Shown: piece by piece, positions 9,113 through 18,112 of the stretch
Layout of the letters: every line of letters begins with the position of its first letter
Numbering within the stretch: the stretch's first letter is position 1
Source: Pseudomonas frederiksbergensis
GTDB lineage: Bacteria > Pseudomonadota > Gammaproteobacteria > Pseudomonadales > Pseudomonadaceae
DNA: 64,000 nucleotides
Reading direction: 5' to 3'
Assembly: GCF_035751725.1 (NCBI RefSeq)
Contig: NZ_CP142104.1
Coordinates: forward strand, 5,937,469-6,001,468
Made by a program: the position numbers and the translations under genes
Notes under the pieces: generated by a model
Database searches by the model: none
What the model saw: only the letters and a program-made list of their open reading frames with translations
Told to the model about the DNA's origin: nothing

Positions 9113-10296
9113 GGCGCGTAGATGTCGTCCCGCGTCCAGGGCAATTCATGGCTGCCATCGGCATGGGCCTTGACCGCGAGGATCTGGTGCAGGTTTATCC
9201 AGCCCTTGGCGAAGGCATAGGCGCAGCCTGCCAGATAAAGCCGCCAGATCCGCAGCGCCCGCTCCGGCACCTCCCTGGAGGCGGTTTCGAGGTTGTCCTC
9301 CAGACGCTCGCTCCAATGATCGAGGGTGCGCGCGTAATGCATGCGCAGGCTTTCCACATCGACGATTTCCAGCCCGGCTTCGCTGATCTCGGCAGAAATC
9401 ATCGAGAGATGCGGCAACTCACCATTGGGAAATACATATTTCTCAATGAACTCACCCGCGCCACGCCCTACCGGACGGCCATCGGTGTGCTTGGCGGTGA
9501 TTCCGTGATTCATCACCAGGCCCCCTTCGCGAACGGCACCGAACAGCGTCTTGCAGTACTGGGCCAAGTTGGCGTGCCCGACGTGTTCGAACATACCGAC
9601 GCTGACGACTTTGTCGAAACGACCGTCCTGTGGCAAATCGCGGTAGTCGAGCAATTGCAGCTCCACCAGGTCTTCCAGGCCTTCAGCCTTGACCCGCTCC
9701 CGGGCCAGGGCGAGCTGGGCCTTGCTCAAGGTTATGCCAAACACCCTGGCGCCGAACTCCCGCGCCGCAAAACGTGCCAACCCGCCCCAACCGCAGCCGA
9801 CATCCAGCAAATAGTCACCGGGTTGCAGACGCAGCTTGCGGCACAGATGGCGGAACTTGGCTTGTTGGGCTTGCTCAAGGGTTTCGCTGCCGGTCTCGAA
9901 ATAAGCGCAGGAGTACACCATGTCGCTGTCGAGCCAGAGCTGATAAAAGGCGTTTGATAGATCGTAATGGTAGGAGATCGCCTTGGCGTCGGTTTCCTTG
10001 TCATGGACGTTACGCACCGGCAGGTTGCTGTCGTCTTCGTCCACCAGGGCTTGGCTCAGCTCGTCGCACACTCGGATAACTTCACTGATCGAGCCCTCGA
10101 GCTCGAGTTTTCCTTCGACAAACGCCGCTCCCAATGCATCCAGGCTGGGATGGGTAAATTGCGCAACCATTTGTGGGTCCTTGACCACAATTGTGACGCT
10201 GGGATCATCGCCCAGCGTGAATTCATGGCCATCCCAGAGCCGCAACCGAAGCGGTAGGTGCAGATTCTGCAAGGCCGGCGGAAGTTGAGCGAACAT
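9109..10296 (-). CDS. cfa: cyclopropane-fatty-acyl-phospholipid synthase
   Basis: A 395-residue SAM-dependent enzyme that adds a methylene bridge to unsaturated acyl chains of membrane phospholipids, usually on entry to stationary phase or under acid stress. The SAM-binding motif Asp-Val-Gly-Cys-Gly-Trp-Gly-Gly lies in the middle, and the family's Tyr-His-Tyr-Asp and Glu-His-Val-Gly segments are present. It closely resembles the CfaB type of P. putida from memory. The start is ATG 10296 (Met-Phe-Ala-Gln-Leu-Pro), after a G-rich ribosome site; the frame extends 16 codons further up without support. A dyad terminator lies just upstream, separating it from the metal ATPase operon. Confidence 0.9.
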   Translation of the reverse strand: MFAQLPPALQNLHLPLRLRLWDGHEFTLGDDPSVTIVVKDPQMVAQFTHPSLDALGAAFVEGKLELEGSISEVIRVCDELSQALVDEDDSNLPVRNVHDKETDAKAISYHYDLSNAFYQLWLDSDMVYSCAYFETGSETLEQAQQAKFRHLCRKLRLQPGDYLLDVGCGWGGLARFAAREFGARVFGITLSKAQLALARERVKAEGLEDLVELQLLDYRDLPQDGRFDKVVSVGMFEHVGHANLAQYCKTLFGAVREGGLVMNHGITAKHTDGRPVGRGAGEFIEKYVFPNGELPHLSMISAEISEAGLEIVDVESLRMHYARTLDHWSERLEDNLETASREVPERALRIWRLYLAGCAYAFAKGWINLHQILAVKAHADGSHELPWTRDDIYAP

Positions 10297-10347
10297 GAAA
10301 ATATCCCCCCTTTGTTTCAGAAGCCTGAACTGAGGGTAGACCATGGT

Positions 10348-10387
10348 AGAAAAATAGCAGGCTATCGAATTTATAGCCTTTTTCTAT
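10348..10387. terminator. bidirectional terminator
   Basis: The dyad AGGCTAT-CGAATTT-ATAGCCT (10359-10379) is flanked by A-rich sequence on the left and TTTTTCT on the right, so it can stop transcription both ways. It ends the SPFH/P-type ATPase operon read leftwards. Confidence 0.7.
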
Positions 10388-10486
10388 CGCCTTCTTCTCT
10401 ACTGTCTTGAGCAGTGACCGCCGGAAGTGAAGTGCCCTCTCGTAACTGACTGCGGGCGCCATGAACAGTTCGCTCCCACTGACCCG

Positions 10487-12382
10487 CTAGATCTTCAACA
10501 ACGGCTCTTGGAACCGCAGCAACCGCCCGGCATTACCCAACACCAGCAGCGTGCTCAAGTTGTGCAGCAACGCAGCGATCATCGCACCCGCCGCGCCAAG
10601 CCAGCCAAACGCGGCGAAGATTACGATGGCCAGCGTCCAGCCCAGGCCAATGATCACGTTGACCTGCAGTGTACGTCGACATTGCCGACTCAGCCGCACA
10701 CAGGTACCAAGGCGCCGCAGGTCACTGCCGATCAGGACGATATCCGCCGATGCAAGCGCGATATCTGCCCCGCCGGCCCCCATTGCGACACCCACCACGC
10801 CGGCTTTGAGCGCGAGGGAATCATTGATGCCATCACCCACCACCATGGGCCGAAAGCCATGCTCTGTTTCAGCCTCGACCCGCCGGAGCTTGTCTTCCGG
10901 CAAGGCCTGGGCCTGCAATTCGTTAATGCCGACCTGCTGTGCCACGGCAATGGCCACGCTCTGGCGATCTCCGGTCAACAATACTTGGCGGCCCAGGCCA
11001 AGCTCGCGCAACTCAGCCATGGCCGCCCGTGCTTCCGGTTTGATGTTGTCCGCCAACAGCAGCCAGGCGAGAAACTGCCCATCCAGCGCCAGGCCGGCGA
11101 TCGGGCCGTCATGCTCGGGAATGGCTGGCGTGTCGATACCCAACCGGGCAAACAACTCGGGGCGACCGAGTGCGGCTTCTCCCCTTCCGGTGTTGGCGGT
11201 GACACCCAAGCCTTGGCGCTCGTGCACATCGCTAAGCGGCAGATAATGCAGCGGGTCCACCTGCCCCGCCAACGCGCGACTGACGGGATGACTGCTGGCC
11301 GACCCAAGGCTGGCGGCCAAAGGCAGCAGCTCGCAGCGGTCAGCCAAGGCGCTTTGGATCGATTGCAATTGCAACGTGCCGTAGGTCAGGGTCCCGGTCT
11401 TGTCGATGACGAGTGAGGTCAGGTCCGCCAGCTCCTCCAAAAAAGCCGAGCTGCGAATCAAGATCCCGTGGCGCGCTGCCACCGCAATCCCGGCAATGGC
11501 TGTCGCCGGTGCTGATAACACCAACGCGCAGGGACAAGCCGCCACCACGACCGCGAGCATCGCCTGGGCATCGTTGGTGACAAACCAGGTCACCGCGGCC
11601 AGCAGCAACACCAGCACCAGGTAACTACCGGCATAGCGTTCGAGCAAACGGGTAATCGGTGGTTTGGAACGCTCGGCGTTTTGCATCAGGGCAATCACCT
11701 TGCCCAGGGTCGACTCATCGCCGATACGCGTCACCTCCAGGCGTAGCAAGCCATCGAGGTTGATCGCGCCGCCAAATACATCCATGCCCACGACAGCCTC
11801 CACTGGGACGGATTCTCCGGTAATAGGCGCAGTGTCGAGGCTCGCTTGGCCAAAGAAGATTCGGCCATCGGCAGGCACTCGGTCTCCGGCGCGGACCTCC
11901 ACCCAGTCGCCCGGCCGCAGCGTCCGGTTGTCGACTTCGATGATCGTACCGTCGGCCTCAACCTTCCGGGCTTGGCTGCGGGTCAATTGCCCGAGGGCGT
12001 GGATCGCTTCCTGGGAGCCGATCACGCTGCGTTCTTCCAACACGTGACCGAAGATCATGATGATGGGCAGCAGTGCGGCCGTCAGCAGATCGCCGGTGGC
12101 CCATGCACCGAGCATCGCCAAGGCGATGAGCTGGTCGGTGATGCCGTGCAAGCTTGGATATCGCAGGCTGTACCAGGCGGAACGCATCACGGGCACCGCC
12201 ACCAGCAGCGAGGCGAATCCCAACAGCAATTGGCTGACACCGTTCTGCTCTGGCGACCAAGCGCGCCATGCCAGCCCCAAGGCAAGCAGCCCGAGGGCAA
12301 GCATCGCCAAGGTCAATTGCCGAGCGGCGGCCCGCTGTTCGGCAGAAGACAACATGGGCGAGGCAGAGGCTTGAGCGGTCAT
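10487..12382 (-). CDS. P1B-type heavy-metal ATPase without HMA domain
   Basis: A 631-residue P-type ATPase. It has the actuator loop TGES, the metal-site CPC in Ala-Ala-Cys-Pro-Cys-Ala, the phosphorylation motif DKTGTLT, the Ser-His-Pro of P1B pumps and the hinge GDGIND. It lacks the usual N-terminal CxxC metal-binding domain: residues 1-20 are polar and lead straight into membrane helices. CPC pumps export Zn/Cd/Pb or Cu; which one cannot be told here. The start overlaps the stop of the upstream SPFH gene (ATGA). It is the last gene of a four-gene operon, whose SPFH partners suggest a pump held in a membrane microdomain (inference). Confidence 0.88.
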   Translation of the reverse strand: MTAQASASPMLSSAEQRAAARQLTLAMLALGLLALGLAWRAWSPEQNGVSQLLLGFASLLVAVPVMRSAWYSLRYPSLHGITDQLIALAMLGAWATGDLLTAALLPIIMIFGHVLEERSVIGSQEAIHALGQLTRSQARKVEADGTIIEVDNRTLRPGDWVEVRAGDRVPADGRIFFGQASLDTAPITGESVPVEAVVGMDVFGGAINLDGLLRLEVTRIGDESTLGKVIALMQNAERSKPPITRLLERYAGSYLVLVLLLAAVTWFVTNDAQAMLAVVVAACPCALVLSAPATAIAGIAVAARHGILIRSSAFLEELADLTSLVIDKTGTLTYGTLQLQSIQSALADRCELLPLAASLGSASSHPVSRALAGQVDPLHYLPLSDVHERQGLGVTANTGRGEAALGRPELFARLGIDTPAIPEHDGPIAGLALDGQFLAWLLLADNIKPEARAAMAELRELGLGRQVLLTGDRQSVAIAVAQQVGINELQAQALPEDKLRRVEAETEHGFRPMVVGDGINDSLALKAGVVGVAMGAGGADIALASADIVLIGSDLRRLGTCVRLSRQCRRTLQVNVIIGLGWTLAIVIFAAFGWLGAAGAMIAALLHNLSTLLVLGNAGRLLRFQEPLLKI

Positions 12383-13431
12383 TGTCCGGCTCCCTGGATA
12401 ATCAGGCGGGAATCGTCTTTCGGGTCGAGCGTAGTCACCGATCCGGCACGACGCAGAATCTCCGGCATACGTTCGCGATACAGGCGCAGCAGCATTTGCG
12501 GATCGCTGCCTTGGGTCTTCGCCAAGCCATACACCGCAGCGGTGTCGGTCGACGCCTTGGCGAGCCGCTCGCCAGCTTGGGCATCGGCCACCTGCAACGC
12601 ATGGTCGGCGTCCTGGCGGGCTGACTGAGACTGTTTTTCCGCTTCGGTGCGGGCGTTGGCGACGGCTTTGTCGGCCTGTTGACTGGCCGTCAACACCGCA
12701 TTAAAGGCCCCCACGGCAGGTCCCGGCAGGCTCGACTGAACATCGACCCGCACCACTTCGATCCCTAACCCCTGCCCCGTCGCTGCAAGATCAGCGAGAC
12801 GCCGATTGATCCCTTGCACCAGATCGCCACGCAGGCGCTCCCGACGCTCCGCGGCCTGGCTGTCGCTGCCGACTAACTCGGGGCGTGCCACCAGAATCGT
12901 ATCCAGGTCCCGGGCTGCGGCAAGGGCCACGGCGCTGCGGGTCGCCAGCCGATCGAGAGCAGGCAGCACATGTTCGCCCTGCAGCACGTACGCGTAAGGC
13001 TCGATGACCTTGTAGAACACGCGCACGTCCAGTTGCACCACGCCCGCGTCACCGGTCAATAAATAACCAGAACCCGCCAAGGCATCAGGCACGGGCGAAG
13101 CGAAACTGGCCACCCGATCAGCCTGTAGAGCCGCATCCGAGCGCAGCAGATTTTCTACGCGCCGTTCAAGGACTCGATCCGCCGCTGGCACCAAAATCAC
13201 TTGTTCCACAGGCCGAGGCCATGCCCATAGAAGTCCGGCGTTCTGGATACGGTCCAATGCACCAAAATGCAAAACCACCGCACGGTCCTGCGGCTCGATC
13301 TGCCGCACATTGGCGAACATCCAGGCCAATGCGGCAAGGACAGTGACCGCATAAAACGCAAGGAACGTCAGGCGCCCGGCCTGAATCCACGGATTGGATA
13401 ATTCGTTTGTTCCACGTGGAACCAAACTCAT
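12379..13431 (-). CDS. SPFH/HflKC-like membrane protein (third of three)
   Basis: A 350-residue SPFH (Band 7) protein with one N-terminal transmembrane segment (about residues 20-40), the Band 7 domain starting at Gln-Asp-Arg-Ala-Val-Val, and a long Ala/Gln/Glu-rich coiled coil (about 220-300). It is HflK-like, but true HflK/HflC genes normally sit with hflX and purA, which are absent here. SPFH proteins build large oligomeric cages in the inner membrane. The start ATG overlaps the preceding stop (ATGA), and the next gene overlaps its own stop. Codons 4-8 lie in a parS palindrome. The exact role is unknown. Confidence 0.8.
   Translation of the reverse strand: MSLVPRGTNELSNPWIQAGRLTFLAFYAVTVLAALAWMFANVRQIEPQDRAVVLHFGALDRIQNAGLLWAWPRPVEQVILVPAADRVLERRVENLLRSDAALQADRVASFASPVPDALAGSGYLLTGDAGVVQLDVRVFYKVIEPYAYVLQGEHVLPALDRLATRSAVALAAARDLDTILVARPELVGSDSQAAERRERLRGDLVQGINRRLADLAATGQGLGIEVVRVDVQSSLPGPAVGAFNAVLTASQQADKAVANARTEAEKQSQSARQDADHALQVADAQAGERLAKASTDTAAVYGLAKTQGSDPQMLLRLYRERMPEILRRAGSVTTLDPKDDSRLIIQGAGQ
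13408..13423. other. parS site inside SPFH gene
   Basis: TGTTCCACGTGGAACC is a 15/16 match to the ParB target. It covers codons near the start of the 12379-13431 gene, encoding Val-Pro-Arg-Gly-Thr. Confidence 0.8.
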
Positions 13432-14465
13432 GGTTGGGACCCGCCCTTGGGTTCCAAGGACGGAGGACCGTCTACCAACACGCGAAATGGAGCCGCGTCG
13501 GTGCGCAAAATCATCTTGGTACCCGGGCTGACGATGGTGTTCAAGGTGTCCAGCGAGCGCAGCAAATTGTAAAGCTGGGGCGAACCCGCATAGGCCTTGC
13601 CGTAGATTTGCGCCGCCTCGACCCGGGATTGCGCTTCTATCTCGGCCGCTTTGACCGCGGCATCTGCCTGCATGATTCGCGCATCACGTTCGGCCGCCGA
13701 GCGAATCTGTGCCGCTTCGCGTTTACCCATCGCGGTACGCTCCGTGGCAATGGTTTCGCGCTCGGCACGCATGCGGTCCACGGTTGCAGCGAGCGTCACC
13801 GAAGGCAAGGTCAGGCGCTCGATGCCTACCTGCAGGACCCGTACGCCATAGGTCGCGAGCAGTTGTTGCTCGATCTGCCGGCGCAGTTGAGTTTCAAAAT
13901 CGGCAATACGCACTTGACTGGCATCGGTATTGACCAGGTTCGCCAAATCGAAGCTGGCAGCCGTGGTCTCCAACGCCGAGCCGACAAAGGTGCGAATCTG
14001 TCGCGCGGCTTCGTCCGGCTGGTTCTGCACTGCCCGCATGAAACGCTGGACACTGTCCGGGTCAGCCTGTACCTGCCACGTCACATAGGCCTGGACGATA
14101 ATCCGCAGCCCATCACGAGTACCGACATCCTGCAAACCGCTGGAGCTGGTACGTAAACGCAAATCGACCGGGACCGCCGCCTCGAAAGGCACCGGCCAGC
14201 GCCAACCCAGGCCCGGTTGCAACAGCACCCGCGCCGGATTCCCAAAACGAGTTATGACGGTGGCCTCCCCCGAGCGCACTTGCACCAGGCTGGCGGCCGC
14301 AACGGCAAACGCCACCAACAGCGTCGCCCAGCCCAGACGCCTCCACGGAAACGGCCCAGTGTGCTGCGAATCGCCGTGGTGATGATGATGCCCGTGGTGA
14401 TGGCCTGCATGGCCGCGATTGTGCCCACCATGGTCGTGGTGATCGTGTGACGAAGACTGGCTCAA
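13428..14465 (-). CDS. SPFH/HflC-like protein with polyhistidine N-terminus
   Basis: A 345-residue SPFH protein. The first 35 residues hold 15 histidines (a run of five at 26-30, and HHH at 22-24) with Asp and Gly, a clear metal-binding tract. A transmembrane segment follows (about 46-62), then an HflC-like Band 7 domain starting at Ala-Thr-Val-Ile-Thr-Arg-Phe-Gly and a charged coiled coil (about 225-290). It starts with TTG overlapping the upstream stop (TTGA), supported by AGGAG about 8 bases before. If the topology is as in HflC, the His tract is cytosolic and could collect metal for the P1B pump of the same operon; this is inference. Confidence 0.82.
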   Translation of the reverse strand: MSQSSSHDHHDHGGHNRGHAGHHHGHHHHHGDSQHTGPFPWRRLGWATLLVAFAVAAASLVQVRSGEATVITRFGNPARVLLQPGLGWRWPVPFEAAVPVDLRLRTSSSGLQDVGTRDGLRIIVQAYVTWQVQADPDSVQRFMRAVQNQPDEAARQIRTFVGSALETTAASFDLANLVNTDASQVRIADFETQLRRQIEQQLLATYGVRVLQVGIERLTLPSVTLAATVDRMRAERETIATERTAMGKREAAQIRSAAERDARIMQADAAVKAAEIEAQSRVEAAQIYGKAYAGSPQLYNLLRSLDTLNTIVSPGTKMILRTDAAPFRVLVDGPPSLEPKGGSQP

Positions 14466-16423
14466 TGGGCAGCTCCTGGCTGGACAGGTTTACGTGACGA
14501 CGCGGGATCCGCCGGCAGCGCGAAATTACGCAGGTCCAGGGTCGGCGCGTTGCCGCCAGCACCCAAACGATGGTCGAGGATCAATAGATCGGCCTTGCCC
14601 AGCCCCTGGCTCAGTTGGCTGAGGTATTGCTCCAGGACGAAGGCGTGGCCTGCCATCGCGTAGGCTTTGCGTTCGGCATCGAAGCGCAGGTCTGCGGCTT
14701 CGGCGGCAGCATTGATTTCCCTGGCGGTGGCTTGGGCCTGGTCATGGGCGATACTGGCTTGCAGTTGCGCCTGATTGTTCTGTTCCGCTGCGGCACCGCG
14801 CTCCCGGGCAATCAGTGCCTGGGCGCCTATCTGCGCCGCTTGCACACCGTGATAGGCATTCGCCGCGCCGGCTGGTGGGTGGATCGCCTCCACCACGGTT
14901 GCAAGAATCTCTACGCCGCTGTCGAGCGATTGCAAGTCAGCCTGCACCGCGCTACCGATTTCGTTTGCCAGATTGACCCGGTCCGCCCCAAGCAAACCGT
15001 CCAGCGTTCGCGAAGCAAACTCATGCACGAGGATGCGGCTGGCCGTGCTGCGGATCAGTGCCGGCACATCGGCACTGTTGTACGTTGCAGCAAGCGCCGC
15101 GGCATCCGTCAGGCCAATGCGATAAACGAAGCGCACATCCATGTTGACGATCTGGAAGCTCTGTTGTTCGGCATGCCGACTGGCGATGACCTGGGATTTG
15201 TCGTTGACGTGGGTGGCGTCCCATAAACGATTGGCGATGGCCGGCGCCGCTCCCTCCCCCAGCTCAGCTTTCGCTGGCGCCTTGTTTTCGCCGACGCCGG
15301 TCGCCAGTTCATGCACGACACCGTTTTCCACCTTGAGCACCCTGCCCCACGGCCAAGGCAGCCCCGCATGCAGGCCTGGGCCAAAGACCTTCACCGGCTC
15401 TCCAAAACGCTCGTAGATGCCGCGCTCCTGTAACGCCACTTCATGCACACCGGTGAGCGACCAGCCCACCAACGCCACCAGCGCCAGCACCGGGAAGAAA
15501 GCCCGGCGCATATAGCTGAACGCCCAGATCTGACGCAAGTCGATGCCGAAGCGGTTGTGCAACTCGTGCTGCAAGACCCGCAGCGGTTGCGGTGGCCAGC
15601 ACAGCAGATCGGCGACAAAACTTCGGCCTAACAACGCCGGCTCCAAGGAGTCGCGGCGCGGGCTGAACAATGAAAGTACGGCGCGCAGCAGGAACTCCAC
15701 CGCGACCAGCCCTGGCAACACCCCGATCAGCACCGCCAGGCGCATCGGCCAGATAGACGTATCGGCGGCGAAGAGCAGGCACAATGCACCGAAGGCCAAT
15801 ACGACGATCGCCACCCGCGCCAGCTGTGCCAACGCCAACGCTTCCGGCCACTCGGTGGGCGGCTGCTGGGCCAATTGACGTTCAAACACCAACACGCCGA
15901 ACGCCAGCGATAACGAAAACACCGCACCTACACTGCCCGACACGCCAAGCGAAGCGGCCGGCAACTCCAGATTCCAGGTTTGCTCAAGACTCAGCAGCGC
16001 CAGGAGCGCCCACCCGGAAAGCCATAACGCAGGCGCCCCGATGTGCTTGAGCAGGCCAACCCAGCGCGCACTGATGCGCTCGAGCATCCGCTCATACCAA
16101 CCCGAGTTATCAACAGGTTCGCTTTCAACCGGTAGATTTTCCACCGCTGGCGCCAGCGCCGCGCTTCGCCATTGCGTCACCCAACCGGCCGAGTGCAGGC
16201 CTGCCAGCAGCACGATCAGACCTGCGCTTTGGCTGACCAACAAGGCGGGCCACAAGGATCGCGGCGAAAATAAACCGATGAAAAACGCCAGCACCAGCCC
16301 CAATCCCGCCAAGCCGACCAGCGTCATCGCGAGCCGCTTCAAGCGGCGTGTTTGCGAGGCAGCGCACTGGAAGCGCGGCCACTCGGCCACCCGAGCCCCT
16401 TCGATATCAAGATCGACTTGCAT
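14462..16423 (-). CDS. polytopic SPFH/HflK-like protein (operon head)
   Basis: A 653-residue protein built of an N-terminal polytopic part (about six or seven hydrophobic segments in residues 30-310) and an HflK-like Band 7 domain beginning near Glu-Arg-Gly-Ile-Tyr-Glu-Arg-Phe-Gly. An Ala/Gln-rich coiled coil and a Pro-rich tail follow. This fusion of a multi-helix module to an SPFH domain is not the ordinary HflK plan. ATG 16423 is chosen; a GTG at 16474 in the same frame would add 17 residues. It heads the operon SPFH1-SPFH2-SPFH3-ATPase, all joined by 4-bp overlaps. Its promoter must lie in the 203-bp gap shared with lpd3. Confidence 0.75.
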   Translation of the reverse strand: MQVDLDIEGARVAEWPRFQCAASQTRRLKRLAMTLVGLAGLGLVLAFFIGLFSPRSLWPALLVSQSAGLIVLLAGLHSAGWVTQWRSAALAPAVENLPVESEPVDNSGWYERMLERISARWVGLLKHIGAPALWLSGWALLALLSLEQTWNLELPAASLGVSGSVGAVFSLSLAFGVLVFERQLAQQPPTEWPEALALAQLARVAIVVLAFGALCLLFAADTSIWPMRLAVLIGVLPGLVAVEFLLRAVLSLFSPRRDSLEPALLGRSFVADLLCWPPQPLRVLQHELHNRFGIDLRQIWAFSYMRRAFFPVLALVALVGWSLTGVHEVALQERGIYERFGEPVKVFGPGLHAGLPWPWGRVLKVENGVVHELATGVGENKAPAKAELGEGAAPAIANRLWDATHVNDKSQVIASRHAEQQSFQIVNMDVRFVYRIGLTDAAALAATYNSADVPALIRSTASRILVHEFASRTLDGLLGADRVNLANEIGSAVQADLQSLDSGVEILATVVEAIHPPAGAANAYHGVQAAQIGAQALIARERGAAAEQNNQAQLQASIAHDQAQATAREINAAAEAADLRFDAERKAYAMAGHAFVLEQYLSQLSQGLGKADLLILDHRLGAGGNAPTLDLRNFALPADPASSRKPVQPGAAH

Positions 16424-16626
16424 GACATCCAGCGCCTGTGGAAAAAAGAAAGGACTGTGGATAAATGCCGCCACCGCTCCGCTAGGCTGTTACCTTATAA
16501 CGGCCCCTGTGAAATTTCCGTTTTGTATTTTTCATGCAAGGCCTGACCCGCAGGCCTTGACCGACGTCTCTGGAAGCGCCCATATTACGTGCATAATTTT
16601 TTAACCACCCAGGCGGGAGAACAGTG

Positions 16627-18027
16627 ATGAGCAACTACGACGTGATCATTCTGGGCGCAGGTCCCGGCGGCTATAACGCGGCAATTCGAGCCGGCCAATT
16701 GGGCCTGAAAGCCGCCTGCATCGAGGGCCGCGCCACACTCGGCGGCACCTGCCTGAACGTTGGTTGCATGCCGTCCAAGGCCCTGCTTCACGCTTCCGAG
16801 CTGTACGAAGCGGCCAAGGGCGCAGAATTTGCCAATCTGGGCATCAACGTCACCCCCACCTTGGACCTCGTGCAGATGATGAAGCAGAAGGACGAAAGCG
16901 TCGCGGGCCTGACCAAGGGCATCGAGTTTCTGTTTCGCAAGAACAAAGTCGACTGGATCAAAGGTTGGGGTCACATCGACGGCCCCGGCAAGGTGACCGT
17001 TACCCGCGAAGACGGCACGCAGGTTGAACTGAACGCCAAGGACATCATCATTGCTACCGGCTCCGAGCCCACGCCACTGCCAGGTGTCGAAATTGATAAC
17101 CAACGCATCCTCGATTCCACCGGCGCACTGTCCCTCGGCGAAGTGCCCCGTCATCTGGTGGTCATCGGCGCGGGCGTCATTGGCCTGGAGTTGGGCTCAG
17201 TCTGGCGGCGCCTGGGTGCCGAGGTGACCGTGGTGGAATACCTCGACCGCATTTGCCCGGGCGTGGACGCGGATGCCGGCAAGACCTTGCAGCGGGCCCT
17301 GGCAAAACAGGGCATCGAGTTCAAGTTGAATGCCAAGGTCACTGGCGCCACATCCTCGGCAAGTGGCGTGCAGTTGCAGGTCGAATCCGCGACAGGTGGC
17401 GACGCACAGACCCTAGAAGCCGACTACGTGCTGGTCGCCATCGGCCGCCGACCTTATACCAAGGGCCTGGGGCTGGAGAACGTCGGGTTGACGACCGATC
17501 CGCGCGGCATGCTCGCCAACAAACGCCACCGCACCGAAGCGCCCGGTGTCTGGGTGATCGGCGATGTCACGTCCGGGCCGATGCTCGCCCACAAGGCTGA
17601 AGATGAGGCCATGGCCTGTATCGAACAAATTGTCGGCAAGGCCGGCGAGGTCAATTACAACCTGATCCCCAACGTCATCTACACCCGGCCGGAACTGGCC
17701 AGCGTCGGCCAGACCGAAGAGCAGCTCAAGGCCGCTGGCCGCACCTACAAGGTGGGCAAATTCCCGTTCACGGCCAATAGCCGGGCGAAGATCAACCATG
17801 AAACAGAGGGCTTCGCCAAAGTGTTGGCCGATGAGCACACCGACGAAGTCCTCGGCGTGCACCTGGTGGGCCCGAGCGTCAGCGAGATGATTGGCGAATA
17901 CTGCGTAGCGATGGAATTCGGCGCGTCGGCAGAGGACATCGCCCTGATCTGTCATCCCCATCCTACCCGCTCGGAGGCATTGCGCCAGGCGGCCATGAAC
18001 GTGGAGGGGATGGCGACGCAAATGTAG
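16627..18027 (+). CDS. lpd3: dihydrolipoyl dehydrogenase Lpd3
   Basis: A 466-residue flavoprotein disulfide reductase that reoxidises dihydrolipoyl groups of 2-oxoacid dehydrogenase or glycine cleavage complexes, passing electrons to NAD+. The FAD-binding Gly-Ala-Gly-Pro-Gly-Gly is at residues 10-15, the redox-active disulfide Cys42/Cys47 in Gly-Thr-Cys-Leu-Asn-Val-Gly-Cys, a second Rossmann motif near 180, and the catalytic His445/Glu450 in His-Pro-Thr-Arg-Ser-Glu. It closely matches P. putida Lpd3 as I remember it. ATG 16627 is used rather than the adjacent GTG 16624. It stands alone, so it serves complexes encoded elsewhere. Confidence 0.93.
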   Translation: MSNYDVIILGAGPGGYNAAIRAGQLGLKAACIEGRATLGGTCLNVGCMPSKALLHASELYEAAKGAEFANLGINVTPTLDLVQMMKQKDESVAGLTKGIEFLFRKNKVDWIKGWGHIDGPGKVTVTREDGTQVELNAKDIIIATGSEPTPLPGVEIDNQRILDSTGALSLGEVPRHLVVIGAGVIGLELGSVWRRLGAEVTVVEYLDRICPGVDADAGKTLQRALAKQGIEFKLNAKVTGATSSASGVQLQVESATGGDAQTLEADYVLVAIGRRPYTKGLGLENVGLTTDPRGMLANKRHRTEAPGVWVIGDVTSGPMLAHKAEDEAMACIEQIVGKAGEVNYNLIPNVIYTRPELASVGQTEEQLKAAGRTYKVGKFPFTANSRAKINHETEGFAKVLADEHTDEVLGVHLVGPSVSEMIGEYCVAMEFGASAEDIALICHPHPTRSEALRQAAMNVEGMATQM

Positions 18028-18039
18028 CGCCGCACTCCC

Positions 18040-18109
18040 CTGGTGGCGAGCGAGCTGGCTCGCGATGGCGTCAGACTGACCCGGCCTCATCGCTAGCAAG
18101 TTCGCTTCT
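18040..18109. repeat. REP-like inverted repeat pair
   Basis: GGTGGCGAGCGAGCTGGCTC at 18041-18060 resembles the pseudomonad REP consensus (a GTGGCGAG-type start followed by a GAGC-loop-GCTC hairpin). It is followed by an inverted, partly degenerate mate (ATCGCTAGCAAGTTCGCTTC, about 18088-18109). It fills the gap between the convergent lpd3 and the 18113-20263 gene. Confidence 0.55.
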
Positions 18110-18112
18110 TAA

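Noticed and set aside
10223..10462. Minus-strand frame with Phe-Asp-Ser-Leu-Leu-Phe-Phe-Tyr-His-Gly-Leu-Pro, which faintly recalls ferrochelatase
   Set aside because: It spans the start of the CFA gene and the terminator dyad, has no ribosome site and only about ten residues look alike, so it is most likely chance.
13408..13423. The Leu-Val-Pro-Arg-Gly stretch in the SPFH protein as a protease site
   Set aside because: It is a by-product of the parS palindrome being read as codons.
12379..14465. The two SPFH genes taken as the true hflK and hflC
   Set aside because: The usual neighbours (hfq, hflX, purA) are missing and the genes sit with a third SPFH protein and a metal ATPase, so they are paralogues.
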